A DNA stretch of 64,000 bases from Acidimangrovimonas sediminis (GTDB taxonomy: Bacteria; Pseudomonadota; Alphaproteobacteria; Rhodobacterales; Rhodobacteraceae): contig NZ_PHSN01000004.1 in assembly GCF_002871005.1 (NCBI RefSeq), positions 414,644 through 478,643 on the forward strand, written 5' to 3'. Positions 1 through 8,644 of the stretch are shown piece after piece (positions within the stretch are counted from its first letter, which is position 1; every line of letters begins with the position of its first letter). The position numbers and the translations under genes are program-made. The notes beneath the pieces were generated by a model. That model ran no database searches. It was not told the origin of the DNA and worked only from the letters and a program-made list of their open reading frames with translations.

Positions 1-48
1 GCCCGCGCTGTCCGCGCGGCCGGGCCTTTCTCTTGCGAAGGTCGCCCC

Positions 49-474
49 TCAGCCCACCGTCACGTCGAGCGTCTTCTCGCAATTGAGAAGCTTGGATATC
101 GGGCAGCCCTCCTTGGCCTGCTCGGCCAGCGACTGGATCTTGTCGCTGTCGCCCTTGGCCTCGATCCGCACGGTCAGCGCGGCCTTGACCACGGTGGGCG
201 ATCCGTCCGTCTCCGGATCGAGCGAGATCACCGACGAGGCCTCGATCTTGTCGGGCACGATATCCGCATCGCCCATCAGCGCCGAGAGAAACATCGCGTA
301 GCAAGCGGCATGAGCCGCGCCGATCAGCTCTTCGGGGTTGGTGCCGGGCTGGCCCTCGAACCGGGCGCCGAAGCCGTAGGGCACGGCATCCAGCGCGCCG
401 CTCTTGGTCGAAATCGTGCCGCGGCCGTCCTTCAGACCACCGCCCCAGATCGCGGAACCTGTTTTCTTGATCAT
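49..474 (-). CDS. osmC: OsmC family peroxiredoxin
   Basis: A 141-residue cytoplasmic thiol peroxidase of the OsmC/Ohr family, which reduces organic hydroperoxides. The two family cysteines are visible: Cys58 in AAHAACYAMFL and Cys124 in EGCPISKLL, spaced as in E. coli OsmC (59 and 125). An extra Cys132 follows. The length is full for the family and the N-terminus (KKTGSAIWGG) matches OsmC better than Ohr. It is transcribed leftwards out of the window and is divergent from the YiiX-like gene about 100 bp away. Family assignment is firm; whether it is osmotically or peroxide induced is not visible. Confidence 0.9.
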   Translation of the reverse strand: MIKKTGSAIWGGGLKDGRGTISTKSGALDAVPYGFGARFEGQPGTNPEELIGAAHAACYAMFLSALMGDADIVPDKIEASSVISLDPETDGSPTVVKAALTVRIEAKGDSDKIQSLAEQAKEGCPISKLLNCEKTLDVTVG

Positions 475-579
475 GGAATCCTCCTTTGGCGTCCTTGATC
501 ACAACAGGGGCCGGGCGGCCCGGGTTCCCTTTCCAATCCCCCAGCGGCGCCCCATCTCCATCAAAGGGGGAGGAGAGCC

Positions 580-1485
580 ATGACAGCCAAGCCGCAAGAC
601 CGGGACGGCCCCGGCATCGTGCAGCGGATGGGGCGCCGCATCGGGCGGCGGATCGCGCGCTATCTCGAGGCGCCGACGGCGCGCTATGTGCCCTTCAACG
701 CCATCCCGCCCGAGGCGCTTCGCGATGCGCTCCGCCCCGGCGACGTGCTGCTGGTCGAGGGCGACAGGCGGATCTCGGCGGCGATCAAGTACCTGACCCA
801 TTCGACCTGGTCGCACGCCGCCTTCTACACCGGCGGACCGGAGGGCGCCGAGCTGATCGAGGCCGACCTCGAGGCCGGGGTGCGGCGGATCGCGCTGGAG
901 GCCTATGCCGGGCTGAACACCCGGATCTGCCGCCCGCGGCTGATCGCGCCCGAGGATCGCGAGGCGGTGATCGGCTACATGCAGGCAGGGCTTGGCCGCA
1001 GCTACGACCTGAAGAACGTGATCGACCTTGCGCGCTACCTCATGCCGATGCCGCCGGTTCCTGCGCGGATGCGCCGGCGCATGCTGGCGCTGGGATCGGG
1101 CGATCCGACCCGGGCGATCTGTTCCACCCTGATCGCCGAGGCGTTCCAGTCGGTGGGCTACCCTATCCTGCCCGAGCGTCCGACGCCCCGCGCCTCCACC
1201 CCCGGCGATCCCCGGTCGGACAGCCGGGCCGCGGCCGAGGCGGACGCACGGCGCGAGCTTATGCATATCCGCCACCACTCGCTCTTCACCCCGCGCGATT
1301 TCGATCTCTCGCCGTATTTCGAGGTGGTCAAGCCGACGCTGATCCGGGGGTTCGACTACCGCGCGCACCGCTGGACGGACTGGACCCCCGCGCCCGGCCC
1401 GGGCGACGGTGGCAATCCCTCGGATGCGGACGAGCCGGACCGGCCGGACGCGCGGGGCGCTACAATCGCGCGACCGTCCCCTTGA
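580..1485 (+). CDS. YiiX/YebB-like permuted papain-fold hydrolase
   Basis: A 301-residue protein resembling the YiiX/DUF830 group of circularly permuted NlpC/P60 cysteine hydrolases, which cleave amide or ester bonds in lipids or peptidoglycan fragments. The motif GDVLLVEG (about residues 54-61) opens the domain, WSHAAFYTG supplies the candidate catalytic His79, and AICSTLIAEAFQ supplies the candidate nucleophile Cys181, in the permuted order typical of this group. No signal peptide is evident; the first 35 residues are basic. A GGGGGAGGAG ribosome site precedes the start. Its 3' end overlaps the convergent anti-sigma gene by 26 bp. The substrate is unknown. Confidence 0.75.
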   Translation: MTAKPQDRDGPGIVQRMGRRIGRRIARYLEAPTARYVPFNAIPPEALRDALRPGDVLLVEGDRRISAAIKYLTHSTWSHAAFYTGGPEGAELIEADLEAGVRRIALEAYAGLNTRICRPRLIAPEDREAVIGYMQAGLGRSYDLKNVIDLARYLMPMPPVPARMRRRMLALGSGDPTRAICSTLIAEAFQSVGYPILPERPTPRASTPGDPRSDSRAAAEADARRELMHIRHHSLFTPRDFDLSPYFEVVKPTLIRGFDYRAHRWTDWTPAPGPGDGGNPSDADEPDRPDARGATIARPSP

Positions 1486-2152
1486 CCAGCACCGGCCCGG
1501 TCGGCTTGCCCACGCGCGAGCCGCCCGCCGGCTCAAGGCTGACAGCCAGCACCGAGCCCGGCAGCAAGGCCGGAACCACGGTGCGGGTCTGCGCCCCGCG
1601 CAGAACACCCAGCGACATCGGGATCCCGCCGTCGCGGATCAGCCACAGTTCGTAGGACTTGCCATCCGCGGGCGCCGGGCCCGAGGTGCGAGAGACCACC
1701 AGCGCGCCGTCCGCGGCATCCCAGTCGGCCGAGAAGGTCAGCTTCTCGCCCTGCCCCTCCAGCGTGGCCGCGTAATGCGCGGGCGGCGGGCGGATCCCCC
1801 CGGTCTCGCCCAGGATGATGAAGAAGAAGGCAAAGGCGGCCGCCACCCCCAACGACAGGATCCCCATCATGCGGATGAAATACCGCCCCTGCACCCGGCC
1901 CGGCGTTCCGAACAGCCGCCGTTCGATCCGCGGCATCAGGTCGGGCACCGGCAGCGGCACATATTCGACGTTGAGGGATGCAAAGTGAACCTCCCATTCC
2001 GTGACCCGCACGCGAAAGGCCGGATCCGAACGCAGGCGCGCCTCGACCGCGATACGTTCCTCGCGGTCCAGCGTGCCGAGGACGAATTCCGCGGCCAGCA
2101 GGTCGTCCTCGCCGCCGCTTCCGGGGCCGATCTGTCTGGGAAAGTCGGTCAT
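1460..2152 (-). CDS. RskA-type membrane anti-sigma factor
   Basis: A single-pass anti-sigma factor of 230 residues. The cytoplasmic part has the anti-sigma signature LLAAEFVLGTLDREER followed by RVTEWEVHFASLN. A membrane segment (IMGILSLGVAAAFAFFFIIL in essence, near residues 95-118) follows, then a periplasmic RskA domain ending in PTGPVLVKGTVARL. The ATG at 2152 overlaps the stop of the sigma gene as ATGA, which decides the start over the GTG at 2164. It should hold the co-translated ECF sigma at the membrane until an envelope signal releases it. Its paralogue is the C-terminal half of the fused protein at 2983-4188. Confidence 0.88.
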   Translation of the reverse strand: MTDFPRQIGPGSGGEDDLLAAEFVLGTLDREERIAVEARLRSDPAFRVRVTEWEVHFASLNVEYVPLPVPDLMPRIERRLFGTPGRVQGRYFIRMMGILSLGVAAAFAFFFIILGETGGIRPPPAHYAATLEGQGEKLTFSADWDAADGALVVSRTSGPAPADGKSYELWLIRDGGIPMSLGVLRGAQTRTVVPALLPGSVLAVSLEPAGGSRVGKPTGPVLVKGTVARL

Positions 2153-2691
2153 CGGTCGAGACACTCACGAAGCTTGATCAGGCTGCGCCGCAGCCAGGTC
2201 CGGACGGTATTGAGCGGGATCTCGTGCCGCTGGGCAAGCTGCGCATAGCTCAGCCCGTCGAGATAGGCACCCTTGATCGCGGCGGCCCGCTCGGGCTCCA
2301 GCGTGTCGATGCAATCGCCGATCCGCCGGATCTCGGCCGCGGCGACGGTCTGCTGCTCGGGGCCCGGGCCGTGATCGGGCACCCGTGCGATGGCCTCGTC
2401 GATCGCCCGGGTCCGTTCCGGCCGCGCCCTCAGGCGGTCGATCGCGTGGTTGCGGGCGATCGCTATGAGCCAGGTCATCGCCCGCGCCCGGGTGGGATCG
2501 TAGCGGTTCGCGCGCAGCCAGATCCGGGTGAATACCTCCTGCAGCGCGTCTTCTGCCTCGGCCCGGTCGCCGAGGATCCGCATCGTCACAGCGAAAAGCT
2601 TGCCCGCCGCCGCATCGTACAGCTCGCGCAGCGCGTCGCGGTCCTGCACGGCAAGCCGTGCCATCAGGTCGGCCAAAGGATCGGGGGTCAT
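2149..2691 (-). CDS. ECF sigma factor, SigK/RpoE-like
   Basis: A 180-residue ECF sigma-70 factor. Region 2 is seen in RILGDRAEAEDALQEVFTRIW and the WLIAIARNHAIDRLRAR segment; region 4 has the helix-turn-helix LSYAQLAQRHEIPLNTVRTW followed by the basic LRRSLIKLRE. The start MTPDPLADL at 2691 fits ECF length; an upstream reading adds 32 Arg/Gly-rich residues with no homologous look. It is ATGA-coupled to its anti-sigma gene. The 291 bp between it and the fused sigma gene is long enough for its own, perhaps autoregulated, promoter, though I cannot point to a convincing ECF -35/-10 pair. Its regulon is not visible. Confidence 0.92.
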   Translation of the reverse strand: MTPDPLADLMARLAVQDRDALRELYDAAAGKLFAVTMRILGDRAEAEDALQEVFTRIWLRANRYDPTRARAMTWLIAIARNHAIDRLRARPERTRAIDEAIARVPDHGPGPEQQTVAAAEIRRIGDCIDTLEPERAAAIKGAYLDGLSYAQLAQRHEIPLNTVRTWLRRSLIKLRECLDR

Positions 2692-2982
2692 GCGGACTCC
2701 ACCCCTCGGGCCAGACCTCCGCGCGTGCTCCGCTCCGGCAGACCGGCCCGGCGTCGTGGCCGGCCGCCTGCATCCAGGCGCACCCACATGCGCACGGCGG
2801 GGCGCGCTGCGGACGGCACAGGTACGCCGGACGCAGGCACGCCCGGGGCGAACCGGTCATCACGCCTGAATCCGGCGAACGAGAGGTCGAACTGCGACCG
2901 GCCGGCCCTCATACCCGTCCTTCCCGGCAGGTCCCGGTCGGGGACCCGCCCGAGGCGCGGGGACCGCCGCCCGCCCGCGCCG

Positions 2983-4188
2983 TTACAACCTGACCACCTG
3001 GCCCTTCACCAGCATCGGGCCCGAAGGCTCGGACGGCTGGTTGCCGGTGGCTTCCTGGGTCACCCCCAGCTGCGCCCCCTCGGGGATCCGCGACACCAGC
3101 GTGACCGTCTCTTCCTCCCGCAATACCAGAAGCGGGCTGGCCTTGCCATCCATACCCAGCAGCCAGAGGTTGTAGGCCTTGCCGGGGTCCGCCTTCGCCC
3201 CTGCCGTGTGCAGCACCTCGAGCTTGCGCGAGCTGGAATCCCAGGCCGCGGCAAAGACCAGAGGCTGCCCCTCCGCGTCCAGCGTCGCCGCGTAGATCCG
3301 CGGCGCCGGCGTCATGTCGCGCACTGCGATCACAGTGACCGCGGCCACAAGGATCACCGCCGCCACGCCGCCCGCGATCGCCATGCCCAGCCGCTTGAGG
3401 TTGGTCTGCTGCACCCGGGCAGGCGTGCCGAAGATCCAGGCCTCGATCTGGGTTGTCAGATCCGGGGCCGAAACCGCGACATAGGAGGCATTGAGCGGCG
3501 AGAACCGCGCCCGCCACGTGGAGACATGGGCCCGGAAGCGGGTTTCGGCCGGGTTCGCCAGCCGACGCTCCGCCTCGCGACGGGCATCGTGATCGAGCGA
3601 GCCGAGCACGAATTCCGCCGCGAAAAGGCCATCCTCGGACCCGTCGTCATCGGGCGGCACGACGCCGTGCATCTGCGCCGCGCCGACGCAATCCTTCAGA
3701 GAGCTCAGGCAGCCGTGCAGGAAACTTCGCATCTCGGCCTCGGGCTTGCCGGTCACGGCGGCCAGTTCGGCATAGGACAACCCGCCCAGATACCCCGAGC
3801 GCAGCGCCGCGGAGCAGGCTCCGTCAAGCTTCTGCATGCAGGGGGTGACCCGCATCTCCTCCTCATGTTTCATGAAGCTCGCTTCCGGGCCGGCGGGACC
3901 GGCGCGGTCGGGACGCGCACGGCGCCGGTCGATGGCGCAATCCCGCGTCAACCCGATCAGGAAGTCGATCCCGCGCTCGTGGTCGGGGTCGAACCAGGCC
4001 GGGTGCACCCACATCCGGGTGAACACGTCCTGCAGCGTCAGCTCGGCCTCGGCCCGGTTCCCGAGGATGCGCAGCGCAACCCCGTAAAGCCTGGCGGATA
4101 CCGCGCGATAAAGCCCACCGAAAGCCTCCCGATCCTGGTGGGCAACCTGTGTCAGCAGGCCCGCAATGGGGCCGGTTTCGTCAGTCAT
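2983..4188 (-). CDS. Fused ECF sigma / RskA anti-sigma protein
   Basis: One uninterrupted 401-codon frame joins an ECF sigma domain to a membrane anti-sigma domain. Residues 1-168 carry sigma region 2 (RILGNRAEAELTLQDVFTRM, then FLIGLTRDCAIDRRRAR) and a region 4-like LSYAELAAVTGKPEAEMRSF. Residues 169-187 are an acidic linker (VVPPDDDGSEDG). Residues 188-260 hold the anti-sigma motif LFAAEFVLGSLDHDARRE, 266-289 a membrane helix, and 290-401 a periplasmic RskA domain ending GPMLVKGQVVRL. The second region 4 helix has lost basic residues relative to the neighbouring sigma (FLHGCLSSLKD against WLRRSLIKLRE), so promoter binding may be weak. The start overlaps the upstream gene's stop as TGATG, with an AGGAGG site. 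It is a clear paralogue of the separate pair at 1460-2691; its function is unknown. Confidence 0.88.
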   Translation of the reverse strand: MTDETGPIAGLLTQVAHQDREAFGGLYRAVSARLYGVALRILGNRAEAELTLQDVFTRMWVHPAWFDPDHERGIDFLIGLTRDCAIDRRRARPDRAGPAGPEASFMKHEEEMRVTPCMQKLDGACSAALRSGYLGGLSYAELAAVTGKPEAEMRSFLHGCLSSLKDCVGAAQMHGVVPPDDDGSEDGLFAAEFVLGSLDHDARREAERRLANPAETRFRAHVSTWRARFSPLNASYVAVSAPDLTTQIEAWIFGTPARVQQTNLKRLGMAIAGGVAAVILVAAVTVIAVRDMTPAPRIYAATLDAEGQPLVFAAAWDSSSRKLEVLHTAGAKADPGKAYNLWLLGMDGKASPLLVLREEETVTLVSRIPEGAQLGVTQEATGNQPSEPSGPMLVKGQVVRL

Positions 4189-6239
4189 CAGCGCCTCCTC
4201 CTGCGACCTCCCTCGCGGTCGCTGCCGATGTTGAACGAGACATCAGGCAGGGGCGCTATCGCGGTCAGGTGGGGGAACGGATCAGTCGCGTGCGGCAGCG
4301 CATTGGCGTTGACGAAATGCTCCTGAAACCTCGGTTCGATCGCCGTCTCCACCTTGTGTATGCCGCGCACCACGGCCTCGATCTCGCTACGGGCGCCGTT
4401 ATTGCAAAGCGCAATTCTTGCACCCGTCCCAGCAGCATTGCCTGCCGAGATCACTTTTTCAAGAGGAACGTCGGGAATCATGCCGATAACCATTGCATGT
4501 TTCGGCGAAATGTGTGCGCCAAACGCCCCCGCAAGCACTACCCGATCGACGTGATCGATTCCCAATTCGTCCATCAGAAGCCGGGCGCCGGCATAGAGCG
4601 CGGACTTGGCCAGCTGGATCGCCCGGATGTCGCCCTGGGTCACGCTAATCCGCGGCCCGCCCGTCGCGGTGCCGTCGTGGATCAGGTAGGAATGGGTTCG
4701 CCCCTCGGGCAGCATCCGCGGCGTTCCGACCTGCTCGGCAGAACCGATCAGCCCCTTGGAATCGACGATACCGGCCATCCGCATCTCGGCCACCGCCTCG
4801 ATGATGCCAGATCCACAAATTCCAGTGATTCCCGTATCTTGCGTGGCGTCTTTAAAGCCATCTTCGTCGGACCAGAGGTCACAGCCGATCACTTTGAAGC
4901 GCGGCTCCTTCGTTGCCGGGTCGATCGTCAGCCGCTCGATCGCACCCGGCGCCGCGCGCTGCCCGGAGGAGATCTGCGCCCCCTCGAAGGCCGGTCCGGT
5001 GGGCGAGGAACAGGCCAGCACCTTGTCCTTGTTGCCCAGCAGGATCTCGGCATTGGTGCCGACATCGACGATCAGCACCATGTCCTCGGATTTCTGCGGC
5101 TGCTCGGCCAGCGCCACGGCCGCGCAATCGGCCCCCACATGGCCCGCGATGCAGGGCAGGATGTAGATCCCGGCCCGCGGGTTGATCGCGGTAAGATCAA
5201 GGTCGGGCGCGGTCAGGTTGAGCGCCTCGGACACCGCCAGCGCAAAGGGCGCCTGACCCAGCTCCACCGGGTCGATGCCCAGAAGAAGGTGGTGCATCAC
5301 CGGGTTGCAGACGAAGACCGCCTCCATGATCTGCCCCGGCTCGATGCCCGCCTCGCCCGCCAAGCCGGTGGCGAGGTCGTTCAGCGCGCCGCGCACCGCC
5401 GCGGTCATCTCGACATCCCCGCCTGGGTTCATCATGGCATAGCTCACCCGGCTCATCAGGTCCTCGCCGAAGCGGATCTGCGGGTTCATGACGCCCGCCG
5501 AGGCGCTGACCTGCCCGTTGCGCAGGTCGACCAGATGCGCCGCGATGGTGGTGGAGCCGAGGTCGATCGCAAGACCGTAAAGCCGCCCCTCGTGGAAGCC
5601 CGGCCAGATCTGAAGAAGCCGCGGAACATCGTCGTGATGCCCTCGGCTCAGCGCCACCGTGACCTTCCATTCCCCCTTGCGCAGCACCGTCTGAAGCTCA
5701 CGCAGAAGATCAAGAGAGGCGCTCAGGTCCTTGATTTTCCACTGATCTGACAGTGCGCGCTTGAGCCTCTCGAAATCTCCTGAAGGCTCATGCATGTCGG
5801 GCTCGGCCACTTCGACGTAGTAAAGCCGTGTCGCCGGATCCATGACGATCTCGCGCGTGTCGGCGGCCTTGCGGACGACCTGCTTGTGCACCTGACTCTC
5901 GGGCGGCACGTCGATCACCACGTCGCCCTCGATCCGCGCCTGACAGCCAAGCCGGCGGCCGGGCTTCAGCCCGCGCACCCGGTCATAGCGCTCCTCGACC
6001 GCGTTGATCGGGCTCAGCGCGTCAGAGGCCACCGTTACCCCGTGTTTCGGGAAGGCGCCGTAGCCCGGGCTGACCTGGCACTTGGAACAGATCCCCCGCA
6101 TCCCGCAGACGCTGTCGAGATCGACGCCCAGCTGCCGCGCGGCGGCGAGGACGGGCGTGCCCTTCGGCACCCGCCCACGCTTGCCCGAGGGGGTGAAGAT
6201 CACCAATGCGTCGTCACGGGCCGCGCTGTCGTCCGCCAT
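4188..6239 (-). CDS. Ferredoxin/ASKHA corrinoid-activation-like protein
   Basis: A 683-residue protein with an N-terminal plant-type [2Fe-2S] ferredoxin domain (cysteines in DSVCGMRGICSKCQV and a fourth in RLGCQAR) and a C-terminal DUF4445/ASKHA ATPase domain starting at GLAIDLGSTTIAAHLVDL. This architecture is that of RamA/RACo proteins, which use ATP to reduce inactive cob(II)alamin in methyl-transfer corrinoid proteins back to cob(I)alamin. The ATG at 6239 has a good AGGAG site; the frame stays open upstream without homologous-looking sequence. The C-terminus ends in five arginines encoded by the next gene's ribosome site. No corrinoid protein or methyltransferase lies in the window, so the partner is unknown. 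It is translationally coupled to the sigma/anti-sigma fusion. Confidence 0.82.
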   Translation of the reverse strand: MADDSAARDDALVIFTPSGKRGRVPKGTPVLAAARQLGVDLDSVCGMRGICSKCQVSPGYGAFPKHGVTVASDALSPINAVEERYDRVRGLKPGRRLGCQARIEGDVVIDVPPESQVHKQVVRKAADTREIVMDPATRLYYVEVAEPDMHEPSGDFERLKRALSDQWKIKDLSASLDLLRELQTVLRKGEWKVTVALSRGHHDDVPRLLQIWPGFHEGRLYGLAIDLGSTTIAAHLVDLRNGQVSASAGVMNPQIRFGEDLMSRVSYAMMNPGGDVEMTAAVRGALNDLATGLAGEAGIEPGQIMEAVFVCNPVMHHLLLGIDPVELGQAPFALAVSEALNLTAPDLDLTAINPRAGIYILPCIAGHVGADCAAVALAEQPQKSEDMVLIVDVGTNAEILLGNKDKVLACSSPTGPAFEGAQISSGQRAAPGAIERLTIDPATKEPRFKVIGCDLWSDEDGFKDATQDTGITGICGSGIIEAVAEMRMAGIVDSKGLIGSAEQVGTPRMLPEGRTHSYLIHDGTATGGPRISVTQGDIRAIQLAKSALYAGARLLMDELGIDHVDRVVLAGAFGAHISPKHAMVIGMIPDVPLEKVISAGNAAGTGARIALCNNGARSEIEAVVRGIHKVETAIEPRFQEHFVNANALPHATDPFPHLTAIAPLPDVSFNIGSDREGGRRRRR

Positions 6240-6358
6240 GGGTCGCTCCTGTCCTGTCCCCTCCGTTCTAGGCGGGACCGGGCGCCCCGCCATGGCGGAA
6301 AGCGACACGGCGGCGGCGCATGGCGGCGTAGGGTGCGTTTCCACGTACCCCCGGAACA

Positions 6359-7957
6359 TCAGCCGCGCAGGTAGTCCAGCAGCATGCGGGTAGAGCCGTC
6401 CTTGGCGCTGGCATCCGCGCCGTTCTCCAGCATCGGCACCAGCGTCTGCGCCAGCTCCTTGCCCAGCTCGACCCCCCATTGATCGAAGCTGTTGATGCCG
6501 AGGATCACCCCCTCGACGAACACCCGGTGCTCGTAGAGCGCGATGATCTGGCCCAGCACGAAGGGCGTGAGCTTGGGGTAAAGCAGCGTGGTCGACGGCC
6601 GGTTGCCCGGGAACACCCGGTGGCGCGCCTGACGTTCCAGCTCATCGCCCTCCAGCCCCTTGGCTTCCATCATCTTCCGCGCGGTCTCCAGGCTGCGGCC
6701 CTTCATCAGCGCCTCGGATTGGGCCAGGCAATTCGCCGCCAGCAGACGGTGCATCGGCGCCAGCTCCGGCTCATGCCCTTCGCGGCCCAGCAGGAACTCG
6801 CAGGGGATCACGCGGGTGCCCTGGTGGATCAACTGGTAGAAGGCGTGCTGGCCGTTCGTGCCGGGTTCGCCCCAGACCACGGGCCCCGAGTCGCGCGCCA
6901 GCGTCTCGCCGTCCATCGCCACGCTCTTGCCGTTCGATTCCATCTCCAGTTGCTGAAGATAGGCAGGCAGGCGGGACAGGTGCTGATCGTAGGGCAGCAC
7001 GGCGCGGGTTGCATGGCCGCAGACCTGGTTGTGCCAGATCCCCACCAGCGCCAGCAGCACCGGCAGGTTGTCGACGAAGGGGGTGGACAGGAAATGCTCG
7101 TCCATCGCGCGGCCGCCGGCGAGGAACTCGTCGAAATGTTCCGGCCCCACGGCCAGCATCAGGCTGAGCCCGATCGGCCCCCACATCGAATAGCGCCCGC
7201 CCACCCAGTCGGCAAAGCCGAAGACACGCTCCTCGGCGATGCCGAAGGCCGAGGTCTTGTCGAGCGCGGTCGAGACGGCCGCGAACTGCGCCGCGGGATC
7301 CTTGACCCCGGCCGCCATCCAGTCGCGGGCGGCATCGGCATTGGCCATCGTCTCCTGCGTAGTGAAGGTCTTCGAGGCCACGATCACCAGTGTCGTCGCC
7401 GGATCGAGCGGCCCGAGGATGTCATGCACATGCGCCGGATCGACGTTCGAGACGAAATGCGTGCGCGGACCATCGGCATAGGGCGCCAGCGCGATCGCCC
7501 CCATCGCGGGCCCAAGGTCGGACCCGCCGATGCCGATATTGACCACGTCGGTGATCTTGCCACCCTGCCCGGCAAAGCTGCCGTCGCGCACCGCACGGGC
7601 AAAGTCGGACATCTGGTCGTGGACGCGGCGCACCGCGGACATCACGTCCTCGCCATCGACGGTCACGCTGCCCTCGAGGTTGCGCAGCGCCGTATGCAGC
7701 ACGGCCCGCCCCTCGGTCTCATTGATCTTCGCGCCGGCGAACATCGCGTCGCGTCGCGCTGCGACGCCCGCATCCTCGGCCAGCCGGACCAGCAGGCCCC
7801 GCGCGGTGGCGTCGATATTGGTCTTCGAGTAGTCGAACAGCAAGCCGTCGGCATGGGCGGAAAATTCCGCCGACCGGCTGCGGTTTTCGAACAGTTCCGC
7901 CAGAGTGCGGCGCTTCACGCCCGCGTGGTGCGCGGCGAGATCATCCCAGCTGCCCAT
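6359..7957 (-). CDS. pgi: Glucose-6-phosphate isomerase
   Basis: Cytosolic enzyme interconverting glucose 6-phosphate and fructose 6-phosphate, 532 residues, about the usual length. Recognisable PGI motifs are [23 protein letters not shown] (sugar-phosphate binding) and [12 protein letters not shown], with [18 protein letters not shown] and [18 protein letters not shown] near the C-terminus. It is the last gene of a zwf-pgl-pgi run, 15 bp after pgl, so the oxidative pentose-phosphate/Entner-Doudoroff entry enzymes and the isomerase that recycles fructose 6-phosphate into them are co-expressed. Confidence 0.97.
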   Translation of the reverse strand: MGSWDDLAAHHAGVKRRTLAELFENRSRSAEFSAHADGLLFDYSKTNIDATARGLLVRLAEDAGVAARRDAMFAGAKINETEGRAVLHTALRNLEGSVTVDGEDVMSAVRRVHDQMSDFARAVRDGSFAGQGGKITDVVNIGIGGSDLGPAMGAIALAPYADGPRTHFVSNVDPAHVHDILGPLDPATTLVIVASKTFTTQETMANADAARDWMAAGVKDPAAQFAAVSTALDKTSAFGIAEERVFGFADWVGGRYSMWGPIGLSLMLAVGPEHFDEFLAGGRAMDEHFLSTPFVDNLPVLLALVGIWHNQVCGHATRAVLPYDQHLSRLPAYLQQLEMESNGKSVAMDGETLARDSGPVVWGEPGTNGQHAFYQLIHQGTRVIPCEFLLGREGHEPELAPMHRLLAANCLAQSEALMKGRSLETARKMMEAKGLEGDELERQARHRVFPGNRPSTTLLYPKLTPFVLGQIIALYEHRVFVEGVILGINSFDQWGVELGKELAQTLVPMLENGADASAKDGSTRMLLDYLRG

Positions 7958-7972
7958 AGGCGCTCATCCCTT

Positions 7973-8644
7973 CTATTCGGCCCAGTGTACGGTCGCGTCG
8001 TCGAGTATCACCCGGATCGGCGCCTCGGCGAGAGACATCTTGTCGGCGCGTTCCAGCGCCGCGCGCTTCTCGGGCCCGACGATCACCACGTGCACCCGCA
8101 TCGCCTGCCGCAGCACCGGCGCCGAAAGCGTGATCCGCGCCTCGGAGGCGCCGGGCACCTGGATCGGCACCAGCACCGGCGCGTCGGCGGCAAGCGCGGC
8201 CTCCGCCCCTTCGGCCCCCGGGATGATCGAGGCGGTGTGCAGATCGCCCCCCATGCCCAACAGCAGCACGTGAATCGGCAGGTGAACGCGCACCTGCTCG
8301 ATGAGCTCGTCGATCTTGTCGCCCGGGTTCTCGGTCCCGTTGTAGAGCGGCACGAACTGGGCCGCCGCGGCCTTGTCCTGCAGAAGCCGGTTCTTGACCA
8401 ACCGCGCGTTGGAGCGCGGCGCATCCTCGGGCAGCCAGCGTTCATCCGACGGCAGGATCGAGACCCGGCCCCAGTCGAGGTCGATATCGCCCAGCACGTC
8501 GAAGATCGGGCCGGGCGTGGTGCCGCCCGGCACGCAGAAGGTGGCCCGCGGCTCGCGCCGCAGGAAGTCGCCCAGCTCGCTGGTCAGGCGGTCGGCAAGC
8601 GACAGGAACATCATGTCCCGGTCGGGGTATTCTACGAACTTCAT
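7973..8644 (-). CDS. pgl: 6-phosphogluconolactonase
   Basis: A 223-residue DevB/SOL-type lactonase that hydrolyses 6-phosphogluconolactone, the product of Zwf. Family motifs are FCVPGGTTPGPIFDVL, ILPSDERWLPEDAPRSNA and LLGMGGDLHTASIIPG. In the last, many family members read GxGxDGHTAS; here it is GGDLHTAS, so an expected Gly is Leu. The ATG at 8644 overlaps the zwf stop as ATGA, which decides the start over an in-frame start 18 bp upstream. Confidence 0.95.
   Translation of the reverse strand: MKFVEYPDRDMMFLSLADRLTSELGDFLRREPRATFCVPGGTTPGPIFDVLGDIDLDWGRVSILPSDERWLPEDAPRSNARLVKNRLLQDKAAAAQFVPLYNGTENPGDKIDELIEQVRVHLPIHVLLLGMGGDLHTASIIPGAEGAEAALAADAPVLVPIQVPGASEARITLSAPVLRQAMRVHVVIVGPEKRAALERADKMSLAEAPIRVILDDATVHWAE

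Noticed and set aside
2692..2982. A 74-codon leftward frame (2688-2912) between the two sigma loci
   Set aside because: It has no ribosome site, is Arg/Gly/Pro-rich, and overlaps the likely promoter region of the sigma gene.
2224..4326. A 700-codon rightward frame across the sigma region
   Set aside because: It covers both sigma/anti-sigma loci on the opposite strand and reads as Arg/His/Gly-rich shadow sequence.
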